Shown here one piece after another: positions 50,929-59,336 of a DNA stretch of 64,000 nt. A program made the position numbers and the translations under genes. Source of the DNA: an uncultured Bacilli bacterium (GTDB lineage: Bacteria; Bacillota_I; Bacilli_A; RF39; UBA660); contig CAJUQG010000001.1 of the NCBI GenBank assembly GCA_910588025.1, forward strand, positions 173,169 through 237,168, given 5' to 3'. Position 1 is the first letter of the stretch, and every line of letters starts with the position of its first letter. The notes beneath the pieces were generated by a model. That model searched no databases. It was not told the origin of the DNA and worked only from the letters and a program-made list of their open reading frames with translations.

Positions 50929-51955
50929 AAGAAAAATATACGCCTTATCCTACTTTCTAAGCCGTTCTTTCTTTTTAGGATATGGATATTCCGTTATCTT
51001 AAGTAATACCAATAAAGATTCATGGATTTGCTTTATTCTAGGTACATTAATTGGGATTTGTTTTATTTATGCAATTTCTAAAATAAAAGAAAAAATGTTA
51101 AAACTTACTATCAAAGAATATTTAAACAATCATAAAATATTAAAATATCTAATCTTAACCATTTTTTTTCTTTTTAATATTTTTATGATGAGTCAACTAC
51201 TTTTTGTTTTAGAAACGTTTGCAGCCTCCTTTTTCTTAATTAACTCTCCTACTTTTTTTATCCTTCTTCCTATCCTGTTCCTACTTTTCCGCATTACAGT
51301 AAAGGGTTGGAGTACCATTGGAAGAATTGCCGAGATATTTATTCCTATCTCTCTGGTGATTGTAATTTTTTCTATCGCCATATTAACTCCATATGGAACA
51401 ACAGATAAATTTCTTCCCATTATGACCCAAAATAATCTAGATATGATTGTAACTACTTTTATGTTTGCTTTCTATACAAGTGCTCCATTCTTGCTTTTAT
51501 TAAATGTTCCTATGCAAGACCATAAATTAATTCGTAAATACTTATTTGGAACGATTACAATTGTTCTAATTGGAATTTTAATTATCGCTGTATTAGGACC
51601 TAATTTAATACAAATATACCGTTACCCTGAATATATGATTTTAAAGAAAATTAAAGTATTCCAATTCTTAGAAAAAATTGAAAATATCATTAGTATTACA
51701 TGGATTTTAGATGTATTTATCACATTATCGGTTATTGCAAATAACATACGACTTACTATCCCCAAAAAGAAAAATACATTATTATTTACCATAATCTTAA
51801 CATTTTTATTTTTCTTTGTTATTTACCTAGGGGAAATTTACTTCTTACAATTACAAATATATGCAATATTCCCTATCATTTTAGGTGGATTTGAAATACT
51901 TTTAATACTTTTATTCTTCTTAAAAAATCTGTTCAAAAAAAGAAGCCAAAACTAA
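50921..51955 (+). CDS. gerAB: Germination receptor permease-like subunit GerAB
   Basis: 344 residues, about ten membrane helices, in the amino acid/polyamine transporter-like endospore germination permease family. B subunits carry the germinant-binding site, with amino acids and nucleosides as typical ligands. It is the third gene, so the order is A-C-B in place of the Bacillus gerA A-B-C; other clostridial and bacillar receptors also show this order. The terminator hairpin includes its stop codon. Ligand cannot be inferred. Confidence 0.92.
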   Translation: MNKRKIYALSYFLSRSFFLGYGYSVILSNTNKDSWICFILGTLIGICFIYAISKIKEKMLKLTIKEYLNNHKILKYLILTIFFLFNIFMMSQLLFVLETFAASFFLINSPTFFILLPILFLLFRITVKGWSTIGRIAEIFIPISLVIVIFSIAILTPYGTTDKFLPIMTQNNLDMIVTTFMFAFYTSAPFLLLLNVPMQDHKLIRKYLFGTITIVLIGILIIAVLGPNLIQIYRYPEYMILKKIKVFQFLEKIENIISITWILDVFITLSVIANNIRLTIPKKKNTLLFTIILTFLFFFVIYLGEIYFLQLQIYAIFPIILGGFEILLILLFFLKNLFKKRSQN

Positions 51956-51970
51956 TCTTTGGCTTTTTAT
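51944..51970 (+). terminator. Terminator of ger operon
   Basis: AGCCAAA-ACTAATC-TTTGGCT perfect seven-base stem, then TTTTATT; the gerAB stop TAA lies in the loop. Confidence 0.85.
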
Positions 51971-52145
51971 TATAAAAATATTGTATCTTTGTTAATATTC
52001 TTTCATAAATTCTTAAATACCTTTATAGTCTTTATTTATAATATTTTTAGAAGAGAACAACACATAATAATTTTTAAATAAACAAAAATTAATTTAGAAC
52101 GTACTTGCAAATTGATATAGTCAATTTATGTGTGTCTTAAATATT

Positions 52146-52688
52146 TTAGTTGTTTATTATATATTCCCAACCTGGCTGCCAAGATTTTGTTTTACGCCAA
52201 TCTTGGTCAATAGCTTTTTCCCAAGCTTTTCCTTGAGTTAAGACTTGAAAAGCCAATTGAGGTGCTTTATGGGCAACAATTGCTATATGTTTTCCATTAT
52301 AATTTTCTAAAAGATAGTCACAAAAATCTTTTATTCTTTTTTCAACATCTAACATACATTCTCCATTTGGAAATTTTTCAGTAATATGTTCTTCATATTT
52401 TGCTAGACTACTATCTTGTCCATTAAAGTCTCCATAATTACATTCCCTTAATCTTTCGTCTTGAATAATTTCTTTTACACTTTCAAAAGTATATTTTGCC
52501 GAATCAATTGCTCGTTGTAAATCAGAGCAAAATACAACATCAAATTGATTAATATCTATTTGTTCTTTTAAAGCGATACTTTGATCTATTCCTTTTTGTG
52601 ATAAAACTCCAGGTAACCACCCAGTAGATTTATGTTCTAAATTATCTGTAGTTGTTCCATGTACAAAATAAGTTATTTTAACCGCCAT
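52146..52688 (-). CDS. Histidine phosphatase superfamily protein with a VHG motif
   Basis: 180 residues. The usual RHGET start is 'YFVHGTTTDN', so the first Arg of the RHG triad is Val, while the phospho-acceptor His is present. 'FCSDLQRAIDSA' (SxxxRA) and the second catalytic His in 'VAHKAP' are in the expected order, with 'ERLRECNYGDFNG' between. It could be a sugar- or cofactor-phosphate phosphatase with altered activity. AAGGAGG precedes the ATG. It stands alone between ger and miaB. Confidence 0.75.
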   Translation of the reverse strand: MAVKITYFVHGTTTDNLEHKSTGWLPGVLSQKGIDQSIALKEQIDINQFDVVFCSDLQRAIDSAKYTFESVKEIIQDERLRECNYGDFNGQDSSLAKYEEHITEKFPNGECMLDVEKRIKDFCDYLLENYNGKHIAIVAHKAPQLAFQVLTQGKAWEKAIDQDWRKTKSWQPGWEYIINN

Positions 52689-52767
52689 TATAATTCCTCC
52701 TTATTTAAGGATATTTTATCAAATATTTATCAAAAAAATAAAGACTTTTTATCAAAAACAACACTTT

Positions 52768-54183
52768 TTAATTTAAAACAACTTCTTCCATTTTTCCATC
52801 TAAGCTAAAACTCTTTGCATCTGTAATTAACACAGGTATAATTTTTCCAATCATATCCTTAGATGCCACAACATTTACAAGTTTCATGGTTTCAGTATAT
52901 CCATAAACTTTATTGGAATCTTTTTCACTAGTTCCTTGAATGAGTACTTTAACAACCTTACCTACATACTCTTGGTTTTTTTGATTCGAATAAGAATTAA
53001 TCAGTTCATTTAAACGATGAAGACGTTCTTCTTTAATAGCGATAGGTGTTTCATCTTCCATTTTACTAGCAGGAGTTCCTTCTCTTGGACTAAATATAAA
53101 AGTAAACGCCCCATCATACTGACAAGAATTCACAACATCTAAAGTATCTTGAAAATCATCTTCCGTTTCTCCAGGAAAACCTACAATAATATCCGTTGTA
53201 ATCGCTACATTTGGAATACGCTTTTTCATCTTTTCAAACAACTCTAAATACTCTGCTTTGGTATATCTTCGTCCCATTAATTTCAAAATTCTACTAGAAC
53301 CAGATTGTAAAGGTAAATGAATATAAGGCATTACATTATCACATTTTGCAATAATATCAATCATTTCATCCGTAAAATCCCAAGGATGACTCGTAACAAA
53401 ACGAACTCTTGGAATACCAATTTTAGACACTTCTAATAACAAAGTAGCAAAAGATACTGGTTCTTCTAAATCTTTACCATAAGCATTAACATTTTGTCCA
53501 AGTAGCGTAATCTCTTGGTATCCTTTCTTCTTTAAATCACGAACTTCCTCTAAAATTTGTGCCATTTCTCTACTTCTTTGACGACCTCTAGTATAAGGAA
53601 CAATACAGTAAGTACAAAACTTATCACAACCATACATAATATTTACCCATGCTGTAATAGAAGAATCTCTTTTGTACATTACATTTTCATAAACATTACC
53701 TTCAATACTATAAACATTAATGTTTTGCTTTTCTTTTTTCTCTAAAATCATACGTCCAAGTTCATGAATATTGTGTGTTCCAAAAACAATATCCACATAA
53801 GGATGTTTTTTTAAAATTTCTTCTGCTACACTACTTTGTTGTGGCATACAACCACCTATTGCAATCAACAAATCTTTCTTCTCACGTTTTAAATGCTTTA
53901 ATCTTCCTAAATATCCAAACACTTTATCATGAGCATTTTCTCGAATAGCACAAGTATTTAAAAGAACTAAATCCGCCTCTTCCATAACATCAACTGAAGT
54001 AAAACCTAAATTTTCTACAATTGCTACAATTTCTTCTGAATCATGAACATTCATTTGACAACCATAAGTGCGAATAAAATATTTCTTTCCTTGAAAACAA
54101 TTTGAAATAAGTGGTTCTTGTTGAATATACTGAACTTTACTTTTTCCACGTACTTTTGCATCTAACATATTAGGTAAATTCAT
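52768..54183 (-). CDS. miaB: tRNA-2-methylthio-N6-dimethylallyladenosine synthase
   Basis: 471 residues from ATG 54183 (AAAAGGACTGATATT upstream); an in-frame start 24 codons earlier would add a hydrophobic tail absent from the family. It adds the 2-methylthio group at A37 of tRNAs that read UNN codons. The UPF0004 domain has Cys in 'TYGCQMN', 'NTCAIRENA' and 'GGCMPQ'. The radical-SAM cluster CDKFCTYC and a C-terminal TRAM domain follow. The sequence shows all six cluster Cys. Confidence 0.95.
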   Translation of the reverse strand: MNLPNMLDAKVRGKSKVQYIQQEPLISNCFQGKKYFIRTYGCQMNVHDSEEIVAIVENLGFTSVDVMEEADLVLLNTCAIRENAHDKVFGYLGRLKHLKREKKDLLIAIGGCMPQQSSVAEEILKKHPYVDIVFGTHNIHELGRMILEKKEKQNINVYSIEGNVYENVMYKRDSSITAWVNIMYGCDKFCTYCIVPYTRGRQRSREMAQILEEVRDLKKKGYQEITLLGQNVNAYGKDLEEPVSFATLLLEVSKIGIPRVRFVTSHPWDFTDEMIDIIAKCDNVMPYIHLPLQSGSSRILKLMGRRYTKAEYLELFEKMKKRIPNVAITTDIIVGFPGETEDDFQDTLDVVNSCQYDGAFTFIFSPREGTPASKMEDETPIAIKEERLHRLNELINSYSNQKNQEYVGKVVKVLIQGTSEKDSNKVYGYTETMKLVNVVASKDMIGKIIPVLITDAKSFSLDGKMEEVVLN

Positions 54184-54253
54184 AATATCAGTCCTTTTAA
54201 TATTTTGTATTATAACAAAAAAAAGAAAAAAAAGATAGCAACCAGAATATAAC

Positions 54254-54280
54254 AAAAAAAGTAACGCATTGTTACCTTTT
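54254..54280 (-). terminator. Terminator after pentapeptide-repeat gene
   Basis: Minus strand GTAAC-AATGC-GTTAC with extra G-T and A-T pairs, then seven T, about 50 bases after the stop. Confidence 0.7.
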
Positions 54281-54328
54281 AACTAATCTTTACAACAAAA
54301 AAAGTTTCCGTATACTCTATATGAGTCA

Positions 54329-54985
54329 TTATTTTTCAACAACTTCTACCCCAAGCATCGATATCAAATCTTGACATTGTAAAAAATGTATCTTTGCCCC
54401 TCGAATAGAACCAGAATCAAACTTTGTATCCCTAATTTCACAACTAGATAAATCTATGCCTTTTAAAGAAGTCTGGAAAAACTCAGCACCAACAAATTTT
54501 ACATTTTCTAAAGCGATATGATTTATTTTAGTTTCTAAAAATGTCGTAAACGAAAAATCACTATCTATTATCATCACATAACTCATTTTAGCTTTAGAAA
54601 AATTAGCATAAGAAACATTTGTTTCTTGAAACCAAACATCTTTAAGTGAAGCATCAACAAAAGAAGTACCAACTAACTTACAATTATCAAATTGAACACG
54701 ACTAAGAAGTCTTTTATCAAATACTTGATTCGATAAATCACAATGACGAAAAACAACATCAATTAAATCTACATCTTCTAGTATGATGGAAGAAAAATCA
54801 ATGCGTTCAAAAAAACAACCATCAAAAGTAATATCTTGAAAAGAAACAGAATTTTCCTCTATGGAAGTAAATTTCTTATTACAATAAAATTCAGCATCTT
54901 CACTAGAATATAAAACACCTTCTTCTAACAAACCCAGTTTAGGACTCTGAATTTTTTTCTTAACTTCTTGCTGCACCATCGACAC
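54329..54985 (-). CDS. Pentapeptide-repeat protein, Qnr-like
   Basis: 218 residues. Repeats of the A(D/N)LXX type run from about 45 to 195 ('FDGCFFERIDFSS', 'FRHCDLSNQVF', 'FDNCKLVGTSFVDASLKDV', 'FSKAKMSYV', 'LKGIDLSSCEI'), predicting a right-handed beta-helix. The C-terminus 'IRGAKIHFLQCQDLISMLGV' parallels the capping helix of Qnr-type topoisomerase-protecting proteins, which are also about 218 residues. GTG 54985 is chosen because GGGGAG lies seven bases upstream. It overlaps the FabG-like gene by 26 bases. Topoisomerase protection is not shown here. Confidence 0.85.
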   Translation of the reverse strand: MSMVQQEVKKKIQSPKLGLLEEGVLYSSEDAEFYCNKKFTSIEENSVSFQDITFDGCFFERIDFSSIILEDVDLIDVVFRHCDLSNQVFDKRLLSRVQFDNCKLVGTSFVDASLKDVWFQETNVSYANFSKAKMSYVMIIDSDFSFTTFLETKINHIALENVKFVGAEFFQTSLKGIDLSSCEIRDTKFDSGSIRGAKIHFLQCQDLISMLGVEVVEK

Positions 54986-55697
54986 TTAAAATCTCCCCAG
55001 TAATATAACTTGCCATGTCACTTGCTAAAAACAAAAAGGCATTGGCAATATCTCTTGGTTCACCAATTCTTCCTAAAGGAATTAATTGAATTAATGGTTT
55101 TATCATCTCTTCATTTAAAGAAGATACCATATCTGTTTTTGTAATTCCAGGTGCTACTGCATTAACACGAATACCAAATGGAGCTAGTTCTCTTGCTAAT
55201 GATTTCGTAAGACCATTTACTGCAAATTTACTAGTAGGATATCCTACACCAGAAGGTTGCCCATAAATACTTACCATAGAACTAGTATTTAAAATAACAC
55301 CACTTTTTTGTTCTTTCATATATGGTACAACAGCTTTACATAAATTAAAAATTGCTTTCACATTCAAATCCATAATTTGCGAAAACTCACTTGTAGTGGT
55401 TTCCTCAATTTTTTTATGAGCACTAATTCCCGCATTATTGACCAAAATATCTATTTTCCCAAATTCACTAATGATATCATCAATTGTTTTCTTTACACTT
55501 TCAAAATCCATTAAATTAGGATAATATCCTTTTGCTTCTATTCCCAAATTTTTTAATTCTTTAAGTGCTTTACTAACACTTTCTTCCTTTGATCCAAAAA
55601 ACACTACTTTCGCTTTATTTTCACAAAATAAACGAACTGTTTCTAAACCAATTCCCCTTGTCCCTCCAGTAATTACTGCAACACGTTCTTCTAACAT
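54960..55697 (-). CDS. SDR-family oxidoreductase, FabG-like
   Basis: 245 residues from ATG 55697, five bases after GGAGG. NAD(P)-binding GGTRGIG, 'LVNNAG', catalytic Ser in 'NTSSM', YPTSK with Tyr-x3-Lys, and 'APGITKTDM' are canonical; the C-terminus 'ITGEILSVDGA' is FabG-like. It could be 3-oxoacyl-ACP reductase or another SDR; no fab gene is adjacent. It is translationally coupled to the pentapeptide-repeat gene, an uncommon pairing. Confidence 0.9.
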   Translation of the reverse strand: MLEERVAVITGGTRGIGLETVRLFCENKAKVVFFGSKEESVSKALKELKNLGIEAKGYYPNLMDFESVKKTIDDIISEFGKIDILVNNAGISAHKKIEETTTSEFSQIMDLNVKAIFNLCKAVVPYMKEQKSGVILNTSSMVSIYGQPSGVGYPTSKFAVNGLTKSLARELAPFGIRVNAVAPGITKTDMVSSLNEEMIKPLIQLIPLGRIGEPRDIANAFLFLASDMASYITGEILSVDGAARS

Positions 55698-55720
55698 AAC
55701 TTCCTCCATCTATTAAAATT

Positions 55721-55729
55721 AGTATATCA
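55721..55729 (-). promoter_or_regulatory. Extended -10 promoter of fabG-like/pentapeptide operon
   Basis: Minus strand TGATATACT (TATACT at 55721-55726), 24 bases before the start. Confidence 0.45.
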
Positions 55730-55740
55730 TTAAGAACAAA

Positions 55741-55777
55741 AAGAAAAAAGACTTAATGGAAAATACCAATAAATCTT
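55741..55777 (-). terminator. Terminator after Gfo/Idh/MocA gene
   Basis: Minus strand AAGATTTATTGG and CCATTAAGTCTT pair at 11 of 12 positions (one G-T) around a six-base loop, followed by TTTTC; it starts at the stop codon. Confidence 0.8.
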
Positions 55778-57645
55778 TAAATACATTTATGCTCTTGTTT
55801 TTCAACAGTGTTAAGTATCTTACTTATCTTAAAATGAGTAACTAAAAATTTTAAAAGATAAAATCTCAAAATAGCAAATGTTTTATTTTTAAATGTTTTG
55901 CTAAATAATCCACCTACTGAATCACTAAAATTTGCGATGGATAGAAATGTTAAATATGAATCATCTTCTACTACTTTTTGAAGAAAAATATGAAAATCAT
56001 AATCATTGATGTGACAAAAAAAATCTTTAATATCTATTTTTTCTTTATCAAAATATTTTTTATCACAAAATTGCTTATACTCCTTTAAATTAACTGGATA
56101 AGTATATTGATTTCTAACACGAATAGGAATTGTTACTCTTTTATTTTTATAATAATTATGAATACCTTTCGCACATCCTATTAAAATTTCAATTCCTAAA
56201 GCCTGATCTTTCATATCACCTTTTTCACATTTTCCTTTTAAAAAATTTGTAATATATACTTCTCTCGAAAGTTCATTATACCCTAAAATATTCTTTTTTT
56301 CTTTTTCTGTATATAAATCTCCTAATTTAACAATTTCATGTGGTTTGCCACCAATTAAATCAGAATTTCTATAAATATGAATATCAAAATGTTCTAATCC
56401 CCCTACTTGTTCTTCGAAAGCCATATCAATAGTTCTATCTTTGATTTCTTTCGACTGATAACTATGAACTTGAATATTCATAAGTGGACCAACTTGAATA
56501 TTAATATATTCATGTCTAATTCTACCATTACTTTTATAAAAATCTTTCGTTTCAATCCAACCCCTACGAGAAAAACCATAATGTAAAAGATTTAAATTAC
56601 AATGTGTAATTAATTGATTATGTTTATTTTTAAAATCAATAGAACCATAAAAATTCTTTTCCCCAAATTTATCAAATTTTGGCAACTTTTCTTGATAATA
56701 ATACGCTGGAATTTTTTGATCTTTAAAAATTCTTTGAAAATCATCTTTATTAAAAACATTTAATTCATCATTAGGAATCAAGGCACTACTATAAACCTCA
56801 GCATTTGTTATTTTCTTATTTCCTTTTAGTTGATTATTAATCTTAATAAAATCGCTTAAATTATCAATAAAATGATAACCAGAATGAAAAAGTTTTCCAT
56901 AACCAAACTTATATGGATGATTTTCTTTCAACATATCATGAGGCATTTCCCAGTTTCCATCTGAATGATAAATATCTATATAAGTAATTGGAATTTGATA
57001 TTTTTTTACAGTTTCATAAAGTAATGTTTTGATATATTCATATCCTCTATGATATTGACGTTGACACATTACTTTACACATAGCATTCGATTGATTTGCC
57101 AAATTTAAAATATCATAATATTGTTTTCGCACCTTTTCAATACTTCTTAAACTCGTCATATTTTTTGTAACTGTAATTGGTTTATCTGTTAACACATCAA
57201 AATGATTTTCTAGTGCAAAATGAAGATACATATTATGGGCTTTTGGTTCAGTAGCTATAATAATATGACTAATTTCTAAAGTTTCACAAACAGAAAGCAA
57301 ATTACTTTCAACATCTTTAGGTAATAAATCTTTATCTTTTAATGTATCATCAATAGTAAAAATTTTAGTATTTTTAAAACCATTTTCATTTAAATACTTC
57401 TTAGCATAATTCTTGTTAGATTTTAAATCAACCAATAAAGCAAAATTCGTTTTATGTTTTTTAAAATAATTTAAATAAATTCTTTTTGCATGAGGACCTA
57501 ATCCTATTAATGCAATGTTTTGTTTTTTCTTTCTATATTCATGTTGTTTCATTTCTTTTTCTATACTTCGATCCATTGCTTTAATAATATAATCTCCAGT
57601 ACTGCTTTTTTTATTAAAATTAGAAACTAAATTTTTAATAGTCAT
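55777..57645 (-). CDS. Gfo/Idh/MocA-like oxidoreductase, unusually long
   Basis: 622 residues from ATG 57645, with GGAAGGGAGG well placed. A Rossmann core begins near residue 43 (IALIGLGPHAKRIYL), and 'VLTDKPIT' is the family (E/D)KP motif. 'HSGYHFIDNLSDF' occupies the region where catalytic His/Asp residues lie in Gfo/Idh/MocA enzymes. Typical members have about 330-400 residues; here an N-terminal extension (~40) and a long C-terminal part (~200, with no recognised domain) are present. A LysR-type box lies near -64 of its promoter. Confidence 0.8.
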   Translation of the reverse strand: MTIKNLVSNFNKKSSTGDYIIKAMDRSIEKEMKQHEYRKKKQNIALIGLGPHAKRIYLNYFKKHKTNFALLVDLKSNKNYAKKYLNENGFKNTKIFTIDDTLKDKDLLPKDVESNLLSVCETLEISHIIIATEPKAHNMYLHFALENHFDVLTDKPITVTKNMTSLRSIEKVRKQYYDILNLANQSNAMCKVMCQRQYHRGYEYIKTLLYETVKKYQIPITYIDIYHSDGNWEMPHDMLKENHPYKFGYGKLFHSGYHFIDNLSDFIKINNQLKGNKKITNAEVYSSALIPNDELNVFNKDDFQRIFKDQKIPAYYYQEKLPKFDKFGEKNFYGSIDFKNKHNQLITHCNLNLLHYGFSRRGWIETKDFYKSNGRIRHEYINIQVGPLMNIQVHSYQSKEIKDRTIDMAFEEQVGGLEHFDIHIYRNSDLIGGKPHEIVKLGDLYTEKEKKNILGYNELSREVYITNFLKGKCEKGDMKDQALGIEILIGCAKGIHNYYKNKRVTIPIRVRNQYTYPVNLKEYKQFCDKKYFDKEKIDIKDFFCHINDYDFHIFLQKVVEDDSYLTFLSIANFSDSVGGLFSKTFKNKTFAILRFYLLKFLVTHFKISKILNTVEKQEHKCI

Positions 57646-57677
57646 AGTAAGCCTCCCTTCCAATAAATATTTCATTT

Positions 57678-57706
57678 ATTATAGGAAGTCTTTTAAAAGA
57701 AGTAAA
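57678..57706 (-). promoter_or_regulatory. Promoter of the Gfo/Idh/MocA gene
   Basis: Minus strand -35 TTTACT at 57701-57706, a 17-base spacer and -10 TATAAT at 57678-57683, about 33 bases before the start codon. The weak -35 fits an activated promoter. Confidence 0.6.
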
Positions 57707-57725
57707 ATATCAATTTTACATACCA

Positions 57726-57743
57726 CTATTCATATTTGAATAG
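57726..57743. promoter_or_regulatory. LysR-type box upstream of the oxidoreductase promoter
   Basis: CTATTCATATTTGAATAG: seven-base arms CTATTCA/TGAATAG with a four-base centre. Its centre lies about 64 bases upstream of the start point predicted from the -10 at 57678-57683, the usual position for LysR recognition sites. The lysR promoter arms (CTATTCATTTTTGCGATAG) share CTATTCAT-TTTG and ATAG. Confidence 0.55.
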
Positions 57744-57752
57744 CAAAAAAAA

Positions 57753-58292
57753 TTATGAATGATTTTTATAATATTTTAAAATTTCATAATCTCTTCTAAC
57801 AATAAACCTAGTATGATAAACACTTTTTTCTCCATCATATTTAGAAGCTACCACTTTTTCTTCTGAATCACGAATCAATCTCATAGCTTCTCCAATATCC
57901 AACCATAAAATTTCTGAGCCTTCTTGGATTTCTTGCTTTGTATAATTAGTGTGACCAATATTATTTATTACATGAGCAACATATACATAAGAAATTTGTT
58001 TGAAATCATCTTGAGTTTTTAACTCTTCTATTGTTCCTAAACAAGCATCAATTTCTACTTCACATCCTGCTTCTTCAAAACATTCTCTTTGGAATGCTTT
58101 AATAGAATCCTCATTTTTATCAATACCTCCACCAACTAATTTATATTCCTTTTTCATTTTTTTATATAAAATAGCAATCTTATTTTCTTGATTAAAAACA
58201 ATGCCCCTAGCACCTAATCGACATCTTGGATTTACAAATGGAACACTTTCTAAACCAAAATCTTCATCTGTTATTCTTTTAATACAAATCAT
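57753..58292 (-). CDS. NUDIX hydrolase
   Basis: 179 residues. The Nudix box is GGGIDKNEDSIKAFQRECFEEAG, with the REcFEEaG core complete. The N-terminal 'VNPRCRLGARGIVFNQENKIAILYK' and the middle 'SYVYVAHV' are typical strands. TTGGAGGGGAT precedes the ATG. It lies between lysR and the oxidoreductase gene on the same strand and may be under LysR control. Substrate unknown. Confidence 0.88.
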   Translation of the reverse strand: MICIKRITDEDFGLESVPFVNPRCRLGARGIVFNQENKIAILYKKMKKEYKLVGGGIDKNEDSIKAFQRECFEEAGCEVEIDACLGTIEELKTQDDFKQISYVYVAHVINNIGHTNYTKQEIQEGSEILWLDIGEAMRLIRDSEEKVVASKYDGEKSVYHTRFIVRRDYEILKYYKNHS

Positions 58293-58327
58293 AAAATCCC
58301 CTCCAACATCAATATTATACCTTGTTT

Positions 58328-58352
58328 AATAAAAAAAGAATTAGTTTTCTTT
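58328..58352 (-). terminator. Possible terminator after lysR
   Basis: Minus strand AAAGAA/TTCTTT stem over the lysR stop codon, followed by TTTTATT; a short AT-rich stem. Confidence 0.5.
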
Positions 58353-59240
58353 ATTTTTTAAAACTAATTCTATAAATTTCTGCGTTATCAAATTAATTGT
58401 ATTTTTACTGTAAATTAAACCAATATGATTTTGAGGCATTTTAATATTCAATTCTAATGGTACTAAATCATAAGTATGGATTTCTTCATTAACAAAATAG
58501 CCAATATATTCATTTTTCTTAACAAAATCGGCCATTAATTTACTATCTGGCATTTCAATACTAGGTTGTAAATTAATTTTTAATGGTGTGATTACTTCAT
58601 CAAGCATTTGTCTTCTTCTCGAAGCTCCAGATATTACTAAATTATAGTTTAATAAATCATCTAAGGTTTTAATATTAGCTCCATGTTTACCATAGAATTC
58701 CTTAGAACAAGCAAAACTGGTTTCAAATTTATCAATATGTTTAATCTCCATACTATGTTTTTCTGTAAAATAAATATTAGGAATATAATCTATTAAAACA
58801 TCTATTTTATGGTTTAACAAATATTCATTTAAATTACTAGCACTATCTGTAATAACTTTAATTTTTACATTGGGATAATATTTAAGAAAATCAGTTAGAT
58901 AAGAAGATAACTTATTATCAGCAATATTTCTTGTAGTTCCAACAGTCAATTTCCCAGTTAATTCATTAGAATCTATAAAATGATGTTCATTATACAGATG
59001 AAATATCTGAAACATAGCATCTAATTTGATAAATAATTCCTCTCCATCATTAGTTAATTCTACACCTTTATTACTTCGATTGATTAAAGTCATTTTCATG
59101 GCATCTTCTAAAATTTTTACATTTCTACTTAATGATGGCTGAGAAGTATTATAAATCTCTGCTGCTTCTGTAAAACTTTTACTTTTTGCCACAAGATAAA
59201 AATCATATAATAATGGAAGATTATTTCTTAAATCATACAT
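58341..59240 (-). CDS. LysR-family transcriptional regulator
   Basis: 299 residues. The winged helix-turn-helix spans residues 7-65 ('FYLVAKSKSFTEAAEIYNTSQPSLSRNVKILE', 'LINRSNKGVELTNDGEELF'); a LysR effector-binding domain follows ('GKLTVGTTRNIADNKL', 'PNVKIKVITDSASNLNEYLLNHKIDVLIDY'). AAGGGGA precedes the ATG. Its promoter contains a perfect inverted repeat, so autoregulation is likely. The effector is unknown; the linked genes are a NUDIX hydrolase and a Gfo/Idh/MocA-like protein. Confidence 0.92.
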   Translation of the reverse strand: MYDLRNNLPLLYDFYLVAKSKSFTEAAEIYNTSQPSLSRNVKILEDAMKMTLINRSNKGVELTNDGEELFIKLDAMFQIFHLYNEHHFIDSNELTGKLTVGTTRNIADNKLSSYLTDFLKYYPNVKIKVITDSASNLNEYLLNHKIDVLIDYIPNIYFTEKHSMEIKHIDKFETSFACSKEFYGKHGANIKTLDDLLNYNLVISGASRRRQMLDEVITPLKINLQPSIEMPDSKLMADFVKKNEYIGYFVNEEIHTYDLVPLELNIKMPQNHIGLIYSKNTINLITQKFIELVLKNKEN

Positions 59241-59266
59241 AATCGATTCCCCTTTAAATTGACTAT

Positions 59267-59295
59267 ATACTATCGCAAAAATGAATAGTTGTCAA
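59267..59295 (-). promoter_or_regulatory. Promoter of lysR
   Basis: Minus strand: consensus -35 TTGACA at 59290-59295, a 17-base spacer and -10 TAGTAT at 59267-59272. The -35 lies in the loop of the inverted repeat, and one arm fills the spacer, an arrangement suited to steric autorepression. Confidence 0.65.
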
Positions 59296-59320
59296 TGTCG
59301 TCTATTCATTTTTGCGATAG
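59270..59320. promoter_or_regulatory. Perfect 19-bp inverted repeat (lysR operator candidate)
   Basis: CTATCGCAAAAATGAATAG (59270-59288), a 13-base loop, then CTATTCATTTTTGCGATAG (59302-59320). Each arm itself reads CTAT-N11-ATAG, so it may be two facing boxes. On the minus strand no T-run follows, which argues against a terminator. Confidence 0.75.
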
Positions 59321-59336
59321 ACAACTAGAAAATAAA

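Noticed and set aside
51971..52145. Small gene or RNA between ger and the histidine phosphatase gene
   Set aside because: Only AT-rich sequence with an AAATTGA/TCAATTT inverted repeat; no ribosome binding site with an open frame and no convincing RNA fold.
59270..59320. Inverted repeat as a terminator or a miniature transposon end
   Set aside because: No T-run follows on the minus strand, no target duplication is seen, and the repeat frames the lysR -35/-10, so an operator fits better.
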